DNA of 18,166 nucleotides, from NCBI GenBank assembly GCA_002307235.1, contig DBTV01000035.1, positions 130,236-148,401 on the forward strand. Reading direction: 5' to 3'. The position numbers and the translations under genes are program-made. This stretch comes from Acidobacteriaceae bacterium UBA1307. Its GTDB lineage: Bacteria > Acidobacteriota > Terriglobia > Terriglobales > Acidobacteriaceae. This document shows positions 1 to 8,965 of this stretch, piece after piece (the stretch's first letter is position 1; each line of letters starts with the position of its first letter). Under the pieces are notes generated by a model. That model did no database searches. It was not told where the DNA came from and was given only the letters and a program-made list of their open reading frames with translations.

Positions 1-728
<728 letters not shown>

Positions 729-921
729 CTTCAAACTCCTGCCCATTGAAGGGTTTCAGATTGGCAGCGTGGCGGCTGGCCCTGAGGGGGCCGAGCGGCG
801 GGCGGAGGGGGGAGTTGCCCCACTCGATCAGCTCGCACGCGCTGAGGCGCTTGCCAGAACCGGTGAATGCAAGACCCACCAGTACTCAATCATGGTAATT
901 GTCGGGGGCGAAAGTGGGCAA
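729..921 (-). promoter_or_regulatory. Putative promoter and structured 5' leader of metK
   Basis: On the minus strand a possible promoter reads TTGCCC (921-916), an 18-base spacer, then TACCAT (897-892), placing transcription start near 885. The remaining leader of about 150 nt is very G+C-rich and holds small hairpins: CTTGC/GCAAG, GAGT/ACTC with a GGGG loop facing CCCC just downstream, and GGCCC/GGGCC (782-778 with 792-788) close to the start region. metK leaders often carry SAM-responsive riboswitches, but the conserved cores of SAM-I or SAM-II could not be recognised here. Both promoter hexamers match consensus at only four of six positions. Confidence 0.3.
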
Positions 922-1042
922 AGAAAGACAGCGAATGGAGAGGAATGAGGGGTGAAAGGCAGCCGGAAGCCGCTTAACTGCACGGGAAGAGAGGAAAATC
1001 AACAGCTTGCGGGTGGAATTTGGACCGTGCGGGCTTGGGTTT

Positions 1043-1552
1043 TTAGTGCACGAGGTCGCTGATGCGGTGGAAAAGATCACGTACGGCTTCAGTGATGACG
1101 CTGACTGCATGTTCAGGAATGATGGTCGACCACCATCCGGCGCGGACTCCATAGTAGCGGACCGAAAGAGTGGCGGTCACGGCCACTGCGATCAGCAGAA
1201 GAATGGCACCGATCCAGCGCAGGCGAATCTCGGCGGCATCGTGGCGCAGAATGCGGGCCCGGCCCACGTTGGCGGCAAATTCGGTCCAGTCGCCGTCTTC
1301 ATCGGGGGCTTCCCCCGCCGCATCGGAGGCCTTCATAAAGCGGTCGGTCCACTCATTGGCGTCCAGCCCCAAAGCATTGGCGTAACCGCGGATGATGCCC
1401 TTGGAGAGAATGCCACCGGGAAGCAGGCGAAACTTATCCTGCTCAAGCGCCAAGAGGTGGCGCTTGCTGATCTTGGTGACGGCCATAATTTGTTCGAGCG
1501 CAATGCCGCGGGACAGCCGCTCCATGCGCAAGTCTTCTCCAAAGTTTCCCAT
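1043..1552 (-). CDS. Short RodZ-like helix-turn-helix membrane protein
   Basis: The 169-residue product begins with a Cro/RodZ-type helix-turn-helix domain (about residues 4-65: GEDLRMERLSRGIALEQI, then TKISKRHLLALE). A polar acidic linker follows (75-90), then one hydrophobic helix (about 113-131), leaving some 38 residues outside the membrane. This is the RodZ/YfgA layout, where the cytoplasmic domain contacts MreB. The long periplasmic beta domain of classical RodZ is missing, so this may be a shortened RodZ or another membrane-anchored regulator. An in-frame stop lies just upstream of the ATG, so this is the longest possible start. No strong Shine-Dalgarno precedes it; GGAG inside the frame could serve the TTG at codon 8, but that would cut into the domain. 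A consensus-like promoter lies directly upstream. Confidence 0.85.
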   Translation of the reverse strand: MGNFGEDLRMERLSRGIALEQIMAVTKISKRHLLALEQDKFRLLPGGILSKGIIRGYANALGLDANEWTDRFMKASDAAGEAPDEDGDWTEFAANVGRARILRHDAAEIRLRWIGAILLLIAVAVTATLSVRYYGVRAGWWSTIIPEHAVSVITEAVRDLFHRISDLVH

Positions 1553-1593
1553 CGGTCACTAAACGCGTCGAATGCTCCCTCGGATTCCACTTC

Positions 1594-1622
1594 ACAATAA
1601 ACCCCCAACCTGAACGAGTCAA
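1594..1622 (-). promoter_or_regulatory. Sigma70-like promoter of the RodZ-like gene
   Basis: On the minus strand TTGACT (1622-1617) is followed by a 17-base spacer and TATTGT (1599-1594). Both hexamers are close to consensus with ideal spacing, and the predicted start near 1587 leaves a leader of about 35 nt before the ATG at 1552. Confidence 0.6.
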
Positions 1623-1783
1623 AGAGTTTTCGCGATTTTTTCAAGGATTCTTAAGGAAAGCGTGTCCTGAAATGTCTCCCATAGGTCAAAACGTCCCAAC
1701 ATGGGCAGCCGCAAGCTGTTACCCTTAATGCAAGGCCGCGAAACCCAATCGCGGCTCTCGTTTTTGGAGCCAGGCTCGAACTC

Positions 1784-2887
1784 ATGAACAAGCTCATCTT
1801 TGCCAATCTGTTGCACCGGCCGCTGCGCTCGGTGATCAGCATCTTTGCTGTGGCCATTGAAGTGGTCATGATGCTGACGATTATCGCGGTCATGATCGGC
1901 CAGCTCACCGGCCAGAAGCGGATGAACAACGGCATTGGCGCCGATCTGATGGTGCGGCCGGGCAATGCCACCTTCTTCAATGGCGTGAGTGGCGCGCCGA
2001 TTTCGGCCAAGCTGGCCGATGTGTTTGCCAAGATGCCGCACGTGGCCGTGGCCGCGCCGGTGATCACGAACTTTTCCATCAGCGATGGTGCCGAGGTGCT
2101 GTGGGGCGTCGATTACGCCAGCTACAGCCGGTTGAGCCCCTTTCAGTATCTGGAGGGCAGCGCGCCGCAGAGCCCCTACGATGTGATCGTCGATGATATT
2201 TACGCGGCGGGCAGCGGCGGACACCATGTGGGCGATACGATCCAGATTCTCAAGCATCCGTTCCGGATTTCGGGCATCTTTGTGCACGGCAAGGGCGGCC
2301 GCAAACTGGTGCCGCTCAAGACCATGGGCGAGCTGATCGGCTCGGAAGGCCGGGCCTCGGTCTTCTACCTCAAGCTGGACAATGCCAGCAATACCGATGC
2401 AGTGATCCGCGAGATTCACCAGACGCCGGGCCTGGGCGACTACCAGATGATGACGATGGAGCAGTGGTACTCACTGCTGACGCCGGACCACATTCCTGCG
2501 CTGAACATTGCCATGCGGGTGGTGGTGGGCATCGCGGTGATTATCGGTTTTCTGGTGATCTTCCAGGCGATGTACACGGCGGTGCTTGAGCGGACGCGCG
2601 AGATCGGCATTTTGAAGTCGATGGGCGCCTCGCGGTGGACGATTGTCGATGTGGTGTTGCGCGAGACGGTGGTGCTGTCGCTGATCGGGGTTGCCACGGG
2701 CATTCTTCTTTCGTTGGCCATCAAATCATTCCTGTCGCACCGCTTCCCGTCGCTCTATCTGGACATGAATTTGACCATCATTGCGCAGGGCGCGGTGATT
2801 GCCTTTGTGGGTTCGGTGCTGGGCGCGCTGTATCCGGCCTGGATGGCCTCGCGCAAGGACCCGATCGACGCGTTGGCGTATGAATAG
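1784..2887 (+). CDS. ABC transporter permease, MacB/FtsX family
   Basis: A 367-residue integral membrane protein with the MacB/FtsX topology: one helix near the N-terminus (about 15-40), a large extracytoplasmic domain (about 45-235), and three C-terminal helices (about 240-265, 290-312, 333-355). The stretch RTREIGILKSMGAS after the second helix is the typical cytoplasmic coupling segment of this family (consensus R..EIG.L.A.GA). The C-terminus A-S-R-K-D-P-I-D-A-L also fits. Such permeases work with a separate LolD/MacB-like ATPase in lipoprotein release, peptide or macrolide export, or DevBCA-type glycolipid export. No ATPase or membrane-fusion gene is in this window, so substrate cannot be assigned. 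The ATG has AGG nine bases upstream (1772-1774). Confidence 0.9.
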   Translation: MNKLIFANLLHRPLRSVISIFAVAIEVVMMLTIIAVMIGQLTGQKRMNNGIGADLMVRPGNATFFNGVSGAPISAKLADVFAKMPHVAVAAPVITNFSISDGAEVLWGVDYASYSRLSPFQYLEGSAPQSPYDVIVDDIYAAGSGGHHVGDTIQILKHPFRISGIFVHGKGGRKLVPLKTMGELIGSEGRASVFYLKLDNASNTDAVIREIHQTPGLGDYQMMTMEQWYSLLTPDHIPALNIAMRVVVGIAVIIGFLVIFQAMYTAVLERTREIGILKSMGASRWTIVDVVLRETVVLSLIGVATGILLSLAIKSFLSHRFPSLYLDMNLTIIAQGAVIAFVGSVLGALYPAWMASRKDPIDALAYE

Positions 2888-2918
2888 GCTAAGGTTTCGT
2901 TGAAAAATAACTTAAGGT

Positions 2919-2944
2919 GCGCCCGGAAAAACAACTCCGGGCGC
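2919..2944 (+). terminator. Stem-loop after the ABC permease gene, without U-tract
   Basis: A perfect 9-bp stem GCGCCCGGA / TCCGGGCGC (2919-2927 and 2936-2944) encloses an 8-base A-rich loop 32 bases after the permease stop codon. No run of T follows, so this may be a factor-dependent terminator or an mRNA 3'-end stabiliser. Confidence 0.45.
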
Positions 2945-3247
2945 AGACTGAAGCAGGGAGAAGAAAAGACAAATTCATCGTCCTTTCATCTTTCTCCCAT
3001 AGGAATTGAAGTGAATTTTTATGCAGGATTTTGCCTCTCTGCCCGGGCGGAGCTGAGAGGTTTGGCTGAGTCACTGGAAAGTCTTTGATGGACTCGAGCG
3101 CATTCCCTTTGAAGGTCGATTATTTTGGGGATTAAAGATTCCGCTGCTTCCAGGGGAAGCCGTTCGCAGGTGCTTGATGTGCTGGCGGAGCGGTCCCTTG
3201 TTGTATTTATGCCGTTTTTAACGTTGTACCAACTCAACAGGAGAGCC
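2945..3247 (+). other. Gene-free leader region of the TonB-dependent receptor
   Basis: About 300 bases with no convincing gene. It holds an inverted repeat CCTCTC / GAGAGG (3034-3039 and 3055-3060) whose interior can also pair as CTCTGCCC / GGGCGGAG, so two folds exclude each other. T-rich stretches at 3198-3220 could hold a promoter, but no hexamer pair with good spacing was found. The TTG at 3125 opens the receptor frame earlier, but the extra 41 residues precede a complete signal peptide and are unlikely to be translated. Confidence 0.35.
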
Positions 3248-6200
3248 ATGACTAAACTTCGCAAACTCTGTACCACGCGGTGGATTGCCGTGTTGGCAGT
3301 GGCGGCGATTTTCGCGGTTTTCGTGGGATCGAAGGCTTCGGCGCAGACTGCCGGCGCTGGCACGATCACCGGAACCGTCGCAGATGCAGCTCAGGCCGTG
3401 ATTCCCGGCGCGACCGTGACGACAACCAATGTCGACACGGGTGTTGCGCATACCTACACGACCAATACCTCTGGCATTTACACCGCACCGTTTTTGCAGC
3501 CCGGCCACTACAAGGTGAGCGCGGCGGCCACCGGCTTCGGTGCTACGCAGGCCACCGGGCTGACGCTTCTGGTGGGCCAGACGCTGACCATCAACCTGAG
3601 GATGAACGTGAGGTCGGAGACGACCACGGTTGAGGTCGAGGGCACTGGCGCGATTCTTGATACGCAAAAGACCGAGGTCTCACAGTCGCTCGATCAGCAC
3701 CTGATTCAGAACCTTCCGGTTGCGGCGCGTAACTGGTCGAGCTTTGTGCTGCTGACCCCGGCGGTGACGCAGGATGGCGGCACCGGTCTGGTCAGCTTCC
3801 ACGGCATCAGCGGCCTCTACAACCAGAACTACGTGGACGGCGCGAACAACAATCAGATGCTGTTCAGCGAGGCGCGCGGCCGTACCTCGGGCGCTCCGTA
3901 TGTGTATTCGATCGATTCGATCAAAGAGTTCCAGGCCGAGACCTCGAACTACTCGGTGGAGTTCGGCCAGGCGGCCGGCGGCCAGGTGAACGCGATTACC
4001 AAGAGCGGCACCAATGCGCTGCATGGCGATCTGTTCTGGTATCTGCGTTACCCGGACCTGAATGCGCTGGATCCGTATTCGAAGTGGCAGGCAGTGCACA
4101 ACAATGGCAACAAGTTTTTGCTGACCCAGCCCATTCACCAGCAGAACCAGTTTGGCGGTTCGGTCGGTGGCGCGCTGATCAAGGACCGGTTGTTCTACTT
4201 CCTCACCTATGACGGTTTCCGCAAGGTGGGTCGCGTGCTGTACACGGACACGAATACCATTTCGACGTCCTCACAGGGCGTGTATTCGGCCTCGACCAAC
4301 GGCACCTCCATCACCCCGGCGCAGTGCCCGACGGCGAGCAACAGCAGCTACACGGGGCCGTACTACATCACCAGCACGCAGTGCACCAACGCCATCAACT
4401 TCCTGTTGAATGTTTCCAACATGGCCGCGAACTCGCTACCGCCGTCGCGCTATGCGCATCAGGACCTGTTCTTTCCGCGCCTGGACTATCACATCAACGC
4501 GAAGAACGATGCGTTCGTGAACTTCAACTGGGCAAACTTCGATTCGACCAACGGCTACTCGAGCAATCCGACCTACACCAACAGCTCGCCTTCGACCAAC
4601 GGTTCGACGACCTATCATGAGCGGTTCCTGGTGGGCGGTCTGACGACGGTGATCAACGAGAGCTCGGTGAACCAGATTCACGCCCAGTGGGGCCGCGACC
4701 TGGAGACGGCGGGTGCCAATGCCCCCGGACCGAGCGTCTCAATGGGCGCGGTGACCTACGGCATGCCGAATGCGTTGCCGCGCATTGCCGAGCCTGATGA
4801 GCATCGCATTCAGTTCAGCGATGTCTTCTCGCACACCATGGGCCGTCACACGCTGAAGTTCGGCGGTGACCTGAACGTGGTACACGAGGTGATGATCAAC
4901 CTCTATCAGGGCGGCGGCCTTTATAGCTACGGCGAGACGACCACGACGGCCAACTTCCAGGACTGGGTCTTCGATGCCTTCGCGGGCGAAGCGGGCAACA
5001 CCGATCCCTATGCCGGCTACCACTACAACACCTTCGTGCAGACGGTCGACAAGCTCAACACGGCGGCGGGTACGCAGGGCAAAGACGACTTCTGGATGAA
5101 GATGATCGACGGCTTTGCGGAAGATAGCTGGAAGGTCACCCCGTCGTTGACGCTGACCGCGGGTGTGCGTTATGACGTGCAGTTGACGCCGGCCCCGACG
5201 ATGATCAACACCACGTCTGCTCTGGCGACCAAGTACACCAGCGCGATCAAGAACGTGATGAACCGCATTCAGCCGCGCGTGGGCTTTAGTTGGAGCCCGT
5301 ACAACGGCACGGTGGTTCGTGGCGGCTATGGCATCTTCTCGGGCCTGAATCAGGGCTCGACCTACTATGCGATGCGCGTGGAAAATGGCGTGGTGCAGGT
5401 CAACTACAACGCCACGGGTTGCAAGTCGAACTGCACGGCAGTTCCGACCGGCGCCCAGCGTTATCCCTACGTGGCCTATCAGCCGACGGGTCCGTCGCTG
5501 AATGGCGCGCTCTATCCGACCGGCGGCACAATGCCGACGGTCGTCAACGGCATCACGTCGTCGACCTCGGCGAGCTTCCACGGTCTGAGCCCGGACTTCG
5601 TTCCTCCGTACTCGCATGAGATGGATCTGTCGGTCGAGCAGGCCCTGCCGGGCAAGCTCTCACTGATGGTGGGTTATGTCGGCACGCGCGGCATGCGTTT
5701 GCCGGTCTTTGTTGACGCCAACCTGGTGGGCCAGAAGCCGAGCGGCCTGCGCACTTATAACGTGATGAGCGGTGCAAGCAATACCGGCACGGTAACGCGC
5801 CAGTTGACCGTTCCGGTGTATCAGACCGCCGACCGCGCCTTGAGCACCATGACGTATTCGCTCAATGCCGGTTACAGCGTGGCCAATACCTGGTACAACG
5901 GTTTGGTGGCAACAGTGCGTCGTCCCTTCTCGCATGGTCTGGAGTTTGTGGGCAACTATACCTGGTCTCATGCTTCGGATGATGGTCAGGTGGCCGGCGC
6001 CAATGGCACCTTCTTCGGCGGCGATGTTCCTTTGGATCCGAACAACCTGAAGGCTGAGAACGGACTGTCGGATACCGACGTGCGCAATCGCTTCACGCTG
6101 AGCTTCAGCTACAAGCCTACCTTCGCTGTGGCCAATCGCACGGTGCGTGAACTGGTGAACGGCTTCCAGTTCTCGGGCTCGGAGATTGCCTCGGCTGGTC

Positions 6201-6694
6201 AGCCGATCGTGGCCAGTATGAGCGGCACTGTCAGTGGTTTGGCCGAGGGTGGCATCTATGGTGGCGCGATCAGCTCGGGCTCGGGTCTGTCGACGACCGG
6301 ACGTCCGCCGCAAATTGGCCGCAACAGCATCATCGGACCGGGCTTCAACGACTTCGATCTGCGTGTGACGCGTGAGATCAAGTTGCATGGCCAGGCCTCG
6401 TTGCAGTTGTCCGCTGATGCCTTCAACCTGCTGAACCACAGCATTGTGACCGCGGTGAATACCACGCATTCGAGCTACTCGGCGGCATTGGCCACGGGCA
6501 CCTCGGCGACGACGGCGACCAAGGCCTGCGCGGCTTCGGCGACGAGCAATCCGGCGGCGACGGGTGCGACCTTTGGTGGTTGCATTGCGCCGTACTCGGG
6601 TACGGGCGTCAGCGCCTTCGGCGCTCCCAGCACGACCAACAACAATCTGTATGGTCCGCGCCAGATGCAGGTGGCGGCCAAGTTCAGCTTCTAA
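3248..6694 (+). CDS. Oar-like TonB-dependent outer-membrane receptor
   Basis: A 1148-residue outer-membrane protein. It starts with a signal peptide (basic MTKLRK, hydrophobic core to residue 27, cleavage predicted after A-S-A at 32). A carboxypeptidase-regulatory-like beta-sandwich follows (about 36-118, beginning G-T-I-T-G-T-V-A-D). Next come a plug domain (about 140-255, including NLPVAARNW and VNAITKSGTN) and a long beta barrel ending in A-A-K-F-S-F, whose terminal phenylalanine is the usual barrel-assembly signal. This architecture matches the Oar/carboxypeptidase-regulatory TonB receptors that are greatly expanded in Acidobacteriota and usually linked to polymer or glycan uptake. No substrate-degrading enzyme adjoins it, so the ligand is unknown. 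The ATG is preceded by AGGAG at 3239-3243. It is monocistronic, with a strong terminator behind it. Confidence 0.93.
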   Translation: MTKLRKLCTTRWIAVLAVAAIFAVFVGSKASAQTAGAGTITGTVADAAQAVIPGATVTTTNVDTGVAHTYTTNTSGIYTAPFLQPGHYKVSAAATGFGATQATGLTLLVGQTLTINLRMNVRSETTTVEVEGTGAILDTQKTEVSQSLDQHLIQNLPVAARNWSSFVLLTPAVTQDGGTGLVSFHGISGLYNQNYVDGANNNQMLFSEARGRTSGAPYVYSIDSIKEFQAETSNYSVEFGQAAGGQVNAITKSGTNALHGDLFWYLRYPDLNALDPYSKWQAVHNNGNKFLLTQPIHQQNQFGGSVGGALIKDRLFYFLTYDGFRKVGRVLYTDTNTISTSSQGVYSASTNGTSITPAQCPTASNSSYTGPYYITSTQCTNAINFLLNVSNMAANSLPPSRYAHQDLFFPRLDYHINAKNDAFVNFNWANFDSTNGYSSNPTYTNSSPSTNGSTTYHERFLVGGLTTVINESSVNQIHAQWGRDLETAGANAPGPSVSMGAVTYGMPNALPRIAEPDEHRIQFSDVFSHTMGRHTLKFGGDLNVVHEVMINLYQGGGLYSYGETTTTANFQDWVFDAFAGEAGNTDPYAGYHYNTFVQTVDKLNTAAGTQGKDDFWMKMIDGFAEDSWKVTPSLTLTAGVRYDVQLTPAPTMINTTSALATKYTSAIKNVMNRIQPRVGFSWSPYNGTVVRGGYGIFSGLNQGSTYYAMRVENGVVQVNYNATGCKSNCTAVPTGAQRYPYVAYQPTGPSLNGALYPTGGTMPTVVNGITSSTSASFHGLSPDFVPPYSHEMDLSVEQALPGKLSLMVGYVGTRGMRLPVFVDANLVGQKPSGLRTYNVMSGASNTGTVTRQLTVPVYQTADRALSTMTYSLNAGYSVANTWYNGLVATVRRPFSHGLEFVGNYTWSHASDDGQVAGANGTFFGGDVPLDPNNLKAENGLSDTDVRNRFTLSFSYKPTFAVANRTVRELVNGFQFSGSEIASAGQPIVASMSGTVSGLAEGGIYGGAISSGSGLSTTGRPPQIGRNSIIGPGFNDFDLRVTREIKLHGQASLQLSADAFNLLNHSIVTAVNTTHSSYSAALATGTSATTATKACAASATSNPAATGATFGGCIAPYSGTGVSAFGAPSTTNNNLYGPRQMQVAAKFSF

Positions 6695-6713
6695 ACCAAT
6701 CGCAACACAACCC

Positions 6714-6750
6714 CAGACGCGGTGGCTTCGGCTGCCGCGTCTGTTTTTTT
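6714..6750 (+). terminator. Rho-independent terminator of the receptor gene
   Basis: CAGACGCGG (6714-6722) pairs with CCGCGTCTG (6735-6743). The inner stem is capped by a c(TTCG)g tetraloop, and seven T follow (6744-6750). It starts 20 bases after the receptor stop codon. Confidence 0.92.
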
Positions 6751-6771
6751 GAGGCAGGGAACGGAGAGGCA

Positions 6772-6810
6772 GGGACTGAGGGACTAGGGGACTTGGGGAC
6801 CAGGGACTAA
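6772..6810 (+). repeat. Period-8 tandem repeat of GGGACTnn
   Basis: Five consecutive units begin with GGGAC at 6772, 6780, 6788, 6796 and 6803: GGGACTGA, GGGACTAG, GGGACTTG, GGGACCA (one base short) and GGGACTAA. It sits in a purine-rich non-coding stretch after the receptor terminator; GAGGCAGGGA also occurs twice just before it (6751 and 6766). Confidence 0.8.
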
Positions 6811-6868
6811 GAGAAGAGGGAAAACAGGGAACATGGGCGCGGTGCATCTTGCGCAGGGCACGCTAGAC

Positions 6869-6903
6869 TGTTCACAGTTCACTGACGACTGTTCACTGTT
6901 GTG
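6869..6903 (+). repeat. Degenerate period-7 repeat (TGTTCAC) ahead of the SH3/TPR gene
   Basis: Five heptamers in register: TGTTCAC (6869), AGTTCAC (6876), TGACGAC (6883), TGTTCAC (6890), TGTTGTG (6897). The longer word GACTGTTCAC appears at 6866 and 6887. The array runs up to the Shine-Dalgarno GAGGAGG (6903-6909) of the next gene. Confidence 0.65.
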
Positions 6904-6917
6904 AGGAGGCACTGCGG

Positions 6918-7922
6918 ATGCGGGTACGGGTGAAGGTGGCGACGATGTTGGCGCTGGGCGCGGCGATGGTGGTGGCGCAGAAAAACTCCACGGTGAAGCC
7001 GATGGCCGGACCGCGGGCGACGGTGCTGCGCGTGACCGAGCTCTATGTCTCCCCGGACCGGCATGCGGAGAAGGTGGACCGGGTGCAGATTGGCCGCGAG
7101 ATGGTGGTGGCCGAGCACAGCGGCCCCTGGGTGCGCGTCTATGCCAATACTGATATCGAGCAGATGCGCGAGCAGCGCGATGCGCCGCTGGTGGGCGAGG
7201 ATACCGTGACGCAGCCGCCGGTCTCGGGCTGGATGGAGGCCAAGGGCGTGGTGATTGAGACGATGGCGAATGGCGATCAGGTGCTGATGGGCGAGGCGGC
7301 CAATCAGGAGGCGCTGGCCTCGGATCCGCGCGGACCGCTGAATGCTGCGCAGAGCGCGCGGCTGCTTTATCGCCGGCTGATTGAGTTCTATCCGAATTCG
7401 CCGCTGGTGGCCGAGGCGGCATGGCGCACGGCCGATATTCAGTGGCAGGTGGACAAGGCCGAGGTGGCGACCCGGCCCTCGGCACGGGAGCGCGACGCGG
7501 CGCTGCGGCCGCAGATCGACGAGGATGAACTGAAGAAGGTGATCAAGCACTATCCGCACACGCGGCAGGCGGATCTGGCGGCCTTTGAGCTGCTCGACAA
7601 CAAGCTGTGCGGCGACGGTCAGGGCTCCACGAAGTGCCCGGAGAAGGAAGCAGAGCTCTACGAAAAATATGCCGTCGAGCATCCGGAGAGTCCGCGCGCG
7701 GCCCGGGCGCTGTACCTGGCCTGCTACCGGCAGGCGGTGCTGAGCGACATGTACGCGGCCGACGAGCAGAAGAACAAAAGCAAGGCGGCGCATGCGCATG
7801 CGGCGGCGTTGGCGGCAAAGTTAAAAGACCGTTTTGCCACAAGCGATGACTCGTGGAAGGCGGGGGCTTTGGTGTACAAATTGGATGAAGGCATACCTGT
7901 CTATGGCTTGGACCGTGAGTAA
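6918..7922 (+). CDS. Secreted protein with SH3-like domain and TPR-like helices
   Basis: A 334-residue product starting with a signal peptide (M-R-V-R-V-K, hydrophobic core, cleavage probably after V-V-A near residue 20; no lipobox cysteine). Residues about 33-112 resemble a bacterial SH3 fold (V-L-R-V-T-E-L-Y-V-S-P, then G-P-W-V-R-V-Y and S-G-W-M-E). Residues about 140-320 are helical with tetratricopeptide-like segments such as ARLLYRRLIEFYPNSPLVAEAAW and repeats of a YP/HP.S pattern, as in YbgF/BamD-like periplasmic scaffolds. Specific function is unknown; wall or envelope association is inferred from the SH3-like fold. The start has GAGGAGG eight bases upstream. It ends 48 bases before uppP and is probably co-transcribed with it. 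Confidence 0.82.
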   Translation: MRVRVKVATMLALGAAMVVAQKNSTVKPMAGPRATVLRVTELYVSPDRHAEKVDRVQIGREMVVAEHSGPWVRVYANTDIEQMREQRDAPLVGEDTVTQPPVSGWMEAKGVVIETMANGDQVLMGEAANQEALASDPRGPLNAAQSARLLYRRLIEFYPNSPLVAEAAWRTADIQWQVDKAEVATRPSARERDAALRPQIDEDELKKVIKHYPHTRQADLAAFELLDNKLCGDGQGSTKCPEKEAELYEKYAVEHPESPRAARALYLACYRQAVLSDMYAADEQKNKSKAAHAHAAALAAKLKDRFATSDDSWKAGALVYKLDEGIPVYGLDRE

Positions 7923-7970
7923 GTGTGGGCTGCCCCCTGCAGAGCTTGCTTCGGGCCGCCTGGAGGCTTT

Positions 7971-8846
7971 GTGAATCCGTATATACAGTCGATCCTGCTG
8001 GGGATTGTGGAAGGCCTGACGGAGTTTTTGCCCGTCAGCTCGACGGCGCATTTGCGCATTAGTGAAGCGTTAATGAAGATCTCGCTCGATGATCCGTACT
8101 GGAAGATGTACACGGTCGTGATTCAGTTGGGTGCGATTCTGGCGTTGTGTACGCTCTATCTGGGCCGGGTTGTCGAATTTATCCGCACCTTTCCGACCGG
8201 CGAATCGAATGATCGCAACTTCTTCAATCATCCGTTGACGCTGACCTTTGTGGCCTTCTGCTTCACGGCGGGACCGGCCTTTCTGCTGCACAAGTGGAGC
8301 GAGAAGAATCTGGGCAGCCTGACGGTGATGGCGCTGGCGCTTTTGATCGGCGGCATTCTGATGTGGGTGGTCGATATCTGGGCGAGCCGTCGCGAGGCCG
8401 ATACGACCGACGTGGAGCAGATGACCTTTTTGCAGGCGGTCTGGATCGGACTGTGCCAGACGCTGTCGGCGGTCTTCCCCGGCACCTCGCGTTCCATGTC
8501 GACCATCGCCGCGGCGCAGTTGGCGAATATGGATCGGCCGGCGGCGCTTGAGTTCAGCTTTCTGCTCTCGATTCCGACGATGGTCGCGGCGACCGGCTGG
8601 GATCTGGTGAAGGAGCTTCATCCGAGCAAGGCCGCGCTGGCCTCGGGACTCGCGACGCATGTCGAGATGACCGGCGAGCGTTGGGGCGTGTTGCTGGTGG
8701 GCATGGTGGTCTCCTTTGTGGTGGCCTTCGGCGTGGTGGAGTGGTTCCTGTTGTGGGTGCGCAAGCATGGCTTCACGGTCTTTGCGATCTACCGGATTCT
8801 GCTCGGCATCGCGCTGCTGATCTGGGGCGCGAAGTACGTCATCTAG
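7971..8846 (+). CDS. uppP: Undecaprenyl-diphosphate phosphatase
   Basis: A 291-residue polytopic membrane enzyme that dephosphorylates undecaprenyl diphosphate, recycling the lipid carrier for peptidoglycan and other envelope polymers. It also confers bacitracin tolerance. Both family motifs are present: VEGLTEFLPVSSTAHL at residues 13-28 with the two conserved glutamates (E14, E18), and PGTSRSMST at 170-178 with the catalytic arginine R174. Length is normal or slightly long. The GTG at 7971 is chosen because TGGAGG lies 4 bases upstream and the N-terminus NPYIQSILLGIVEG fits the family; the frame stays open to GTG at 7923, but those 16 codons are atypical. It follows the SH3/TPR gene and precedes ftsK, giving an envelope and division context. 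Confidence 0.96.
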   Translation: MNPYIQSILLGIVEGLTEFLPVSSTAHLRISEALMKISLDDPYWKMYTVVIQLGAILALCTLYLGRVVEFIRTFPTGESNDRNFFNHPLTLTFVAFCFTAGPAFLLHKWSEKNLGSLTVMALALLIGGILMWVVDIWASRREADTTDVEQMTFLQAVWIGLCQTLSAVFPGTSRSMSTIAAAQLANMDRPAALEFSFLLSIPTMVAATGWDLVKELHPSKAALASGLATHVEMTGERWGVLLVGMVVSFVVAFGVVEWFLLWVRKHGFTVFAIYRILLGIALLIWGAKYVI

Positions 8847-8864
8847 GGAAAGATAGGAGTGCGC

Positions 8865-8892
8865 GCGGGGATGGGCTTCGGCCTGTCCCCGC
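8865..8892 (+). terminator. UUCG-capped stem-loop after uppP, without U-tract
   Basis: A 12-bp stem GCGGGGATGGGC / GCCTGTCCCCGC (with two G-T pairs) is closed by a TTCG tetraloop, 19 bases after the uppP stop. No T-run follows, so it may terminate weakly, depend on a factor, or protect the 3' end. A second weaker hairpin (CGGGGG / CCCCCG, 8928-8953) follows. Confidence 0.45.
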
Positions 8893-8965
8893 TGTGCGTT
8901 GGGGCGCATGCGATTCCACCCTGGAACCGGGGGTAGATGGCTAGATTCCCCCGCGTGGATTGGCT

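Noticed and set aside
747..900. Known SAM riboswitch class in the metK leader
   Set aside because: The leader is structured, but the conserved core sequences of SAM-I and SAM-II could not be found by eye; a covariance-model search would decide.
3125..3247. N-terminal extension of the receptor from TTG 3125
   Set aside because: A full signal peptide and a Shine-Dalgarno belong to the ATG at 3248; the extension would bury the signal peptide.
5660..6847. Open frame of 395 codons opposite the TonB-dependent receptor
   Set aside because: Antisense to the beta barrel, runs through the receptor terminator, and is H/R/A-rich without motifs.
8928..8953. tRNA-like or attachment-site sequence between uppP and ftsK
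   Set aside because: Only a 6-bp hairpin is present; no T-loop, anticodon arm or CCA-type 3' end can be drawn, and there is no integrase nearby.
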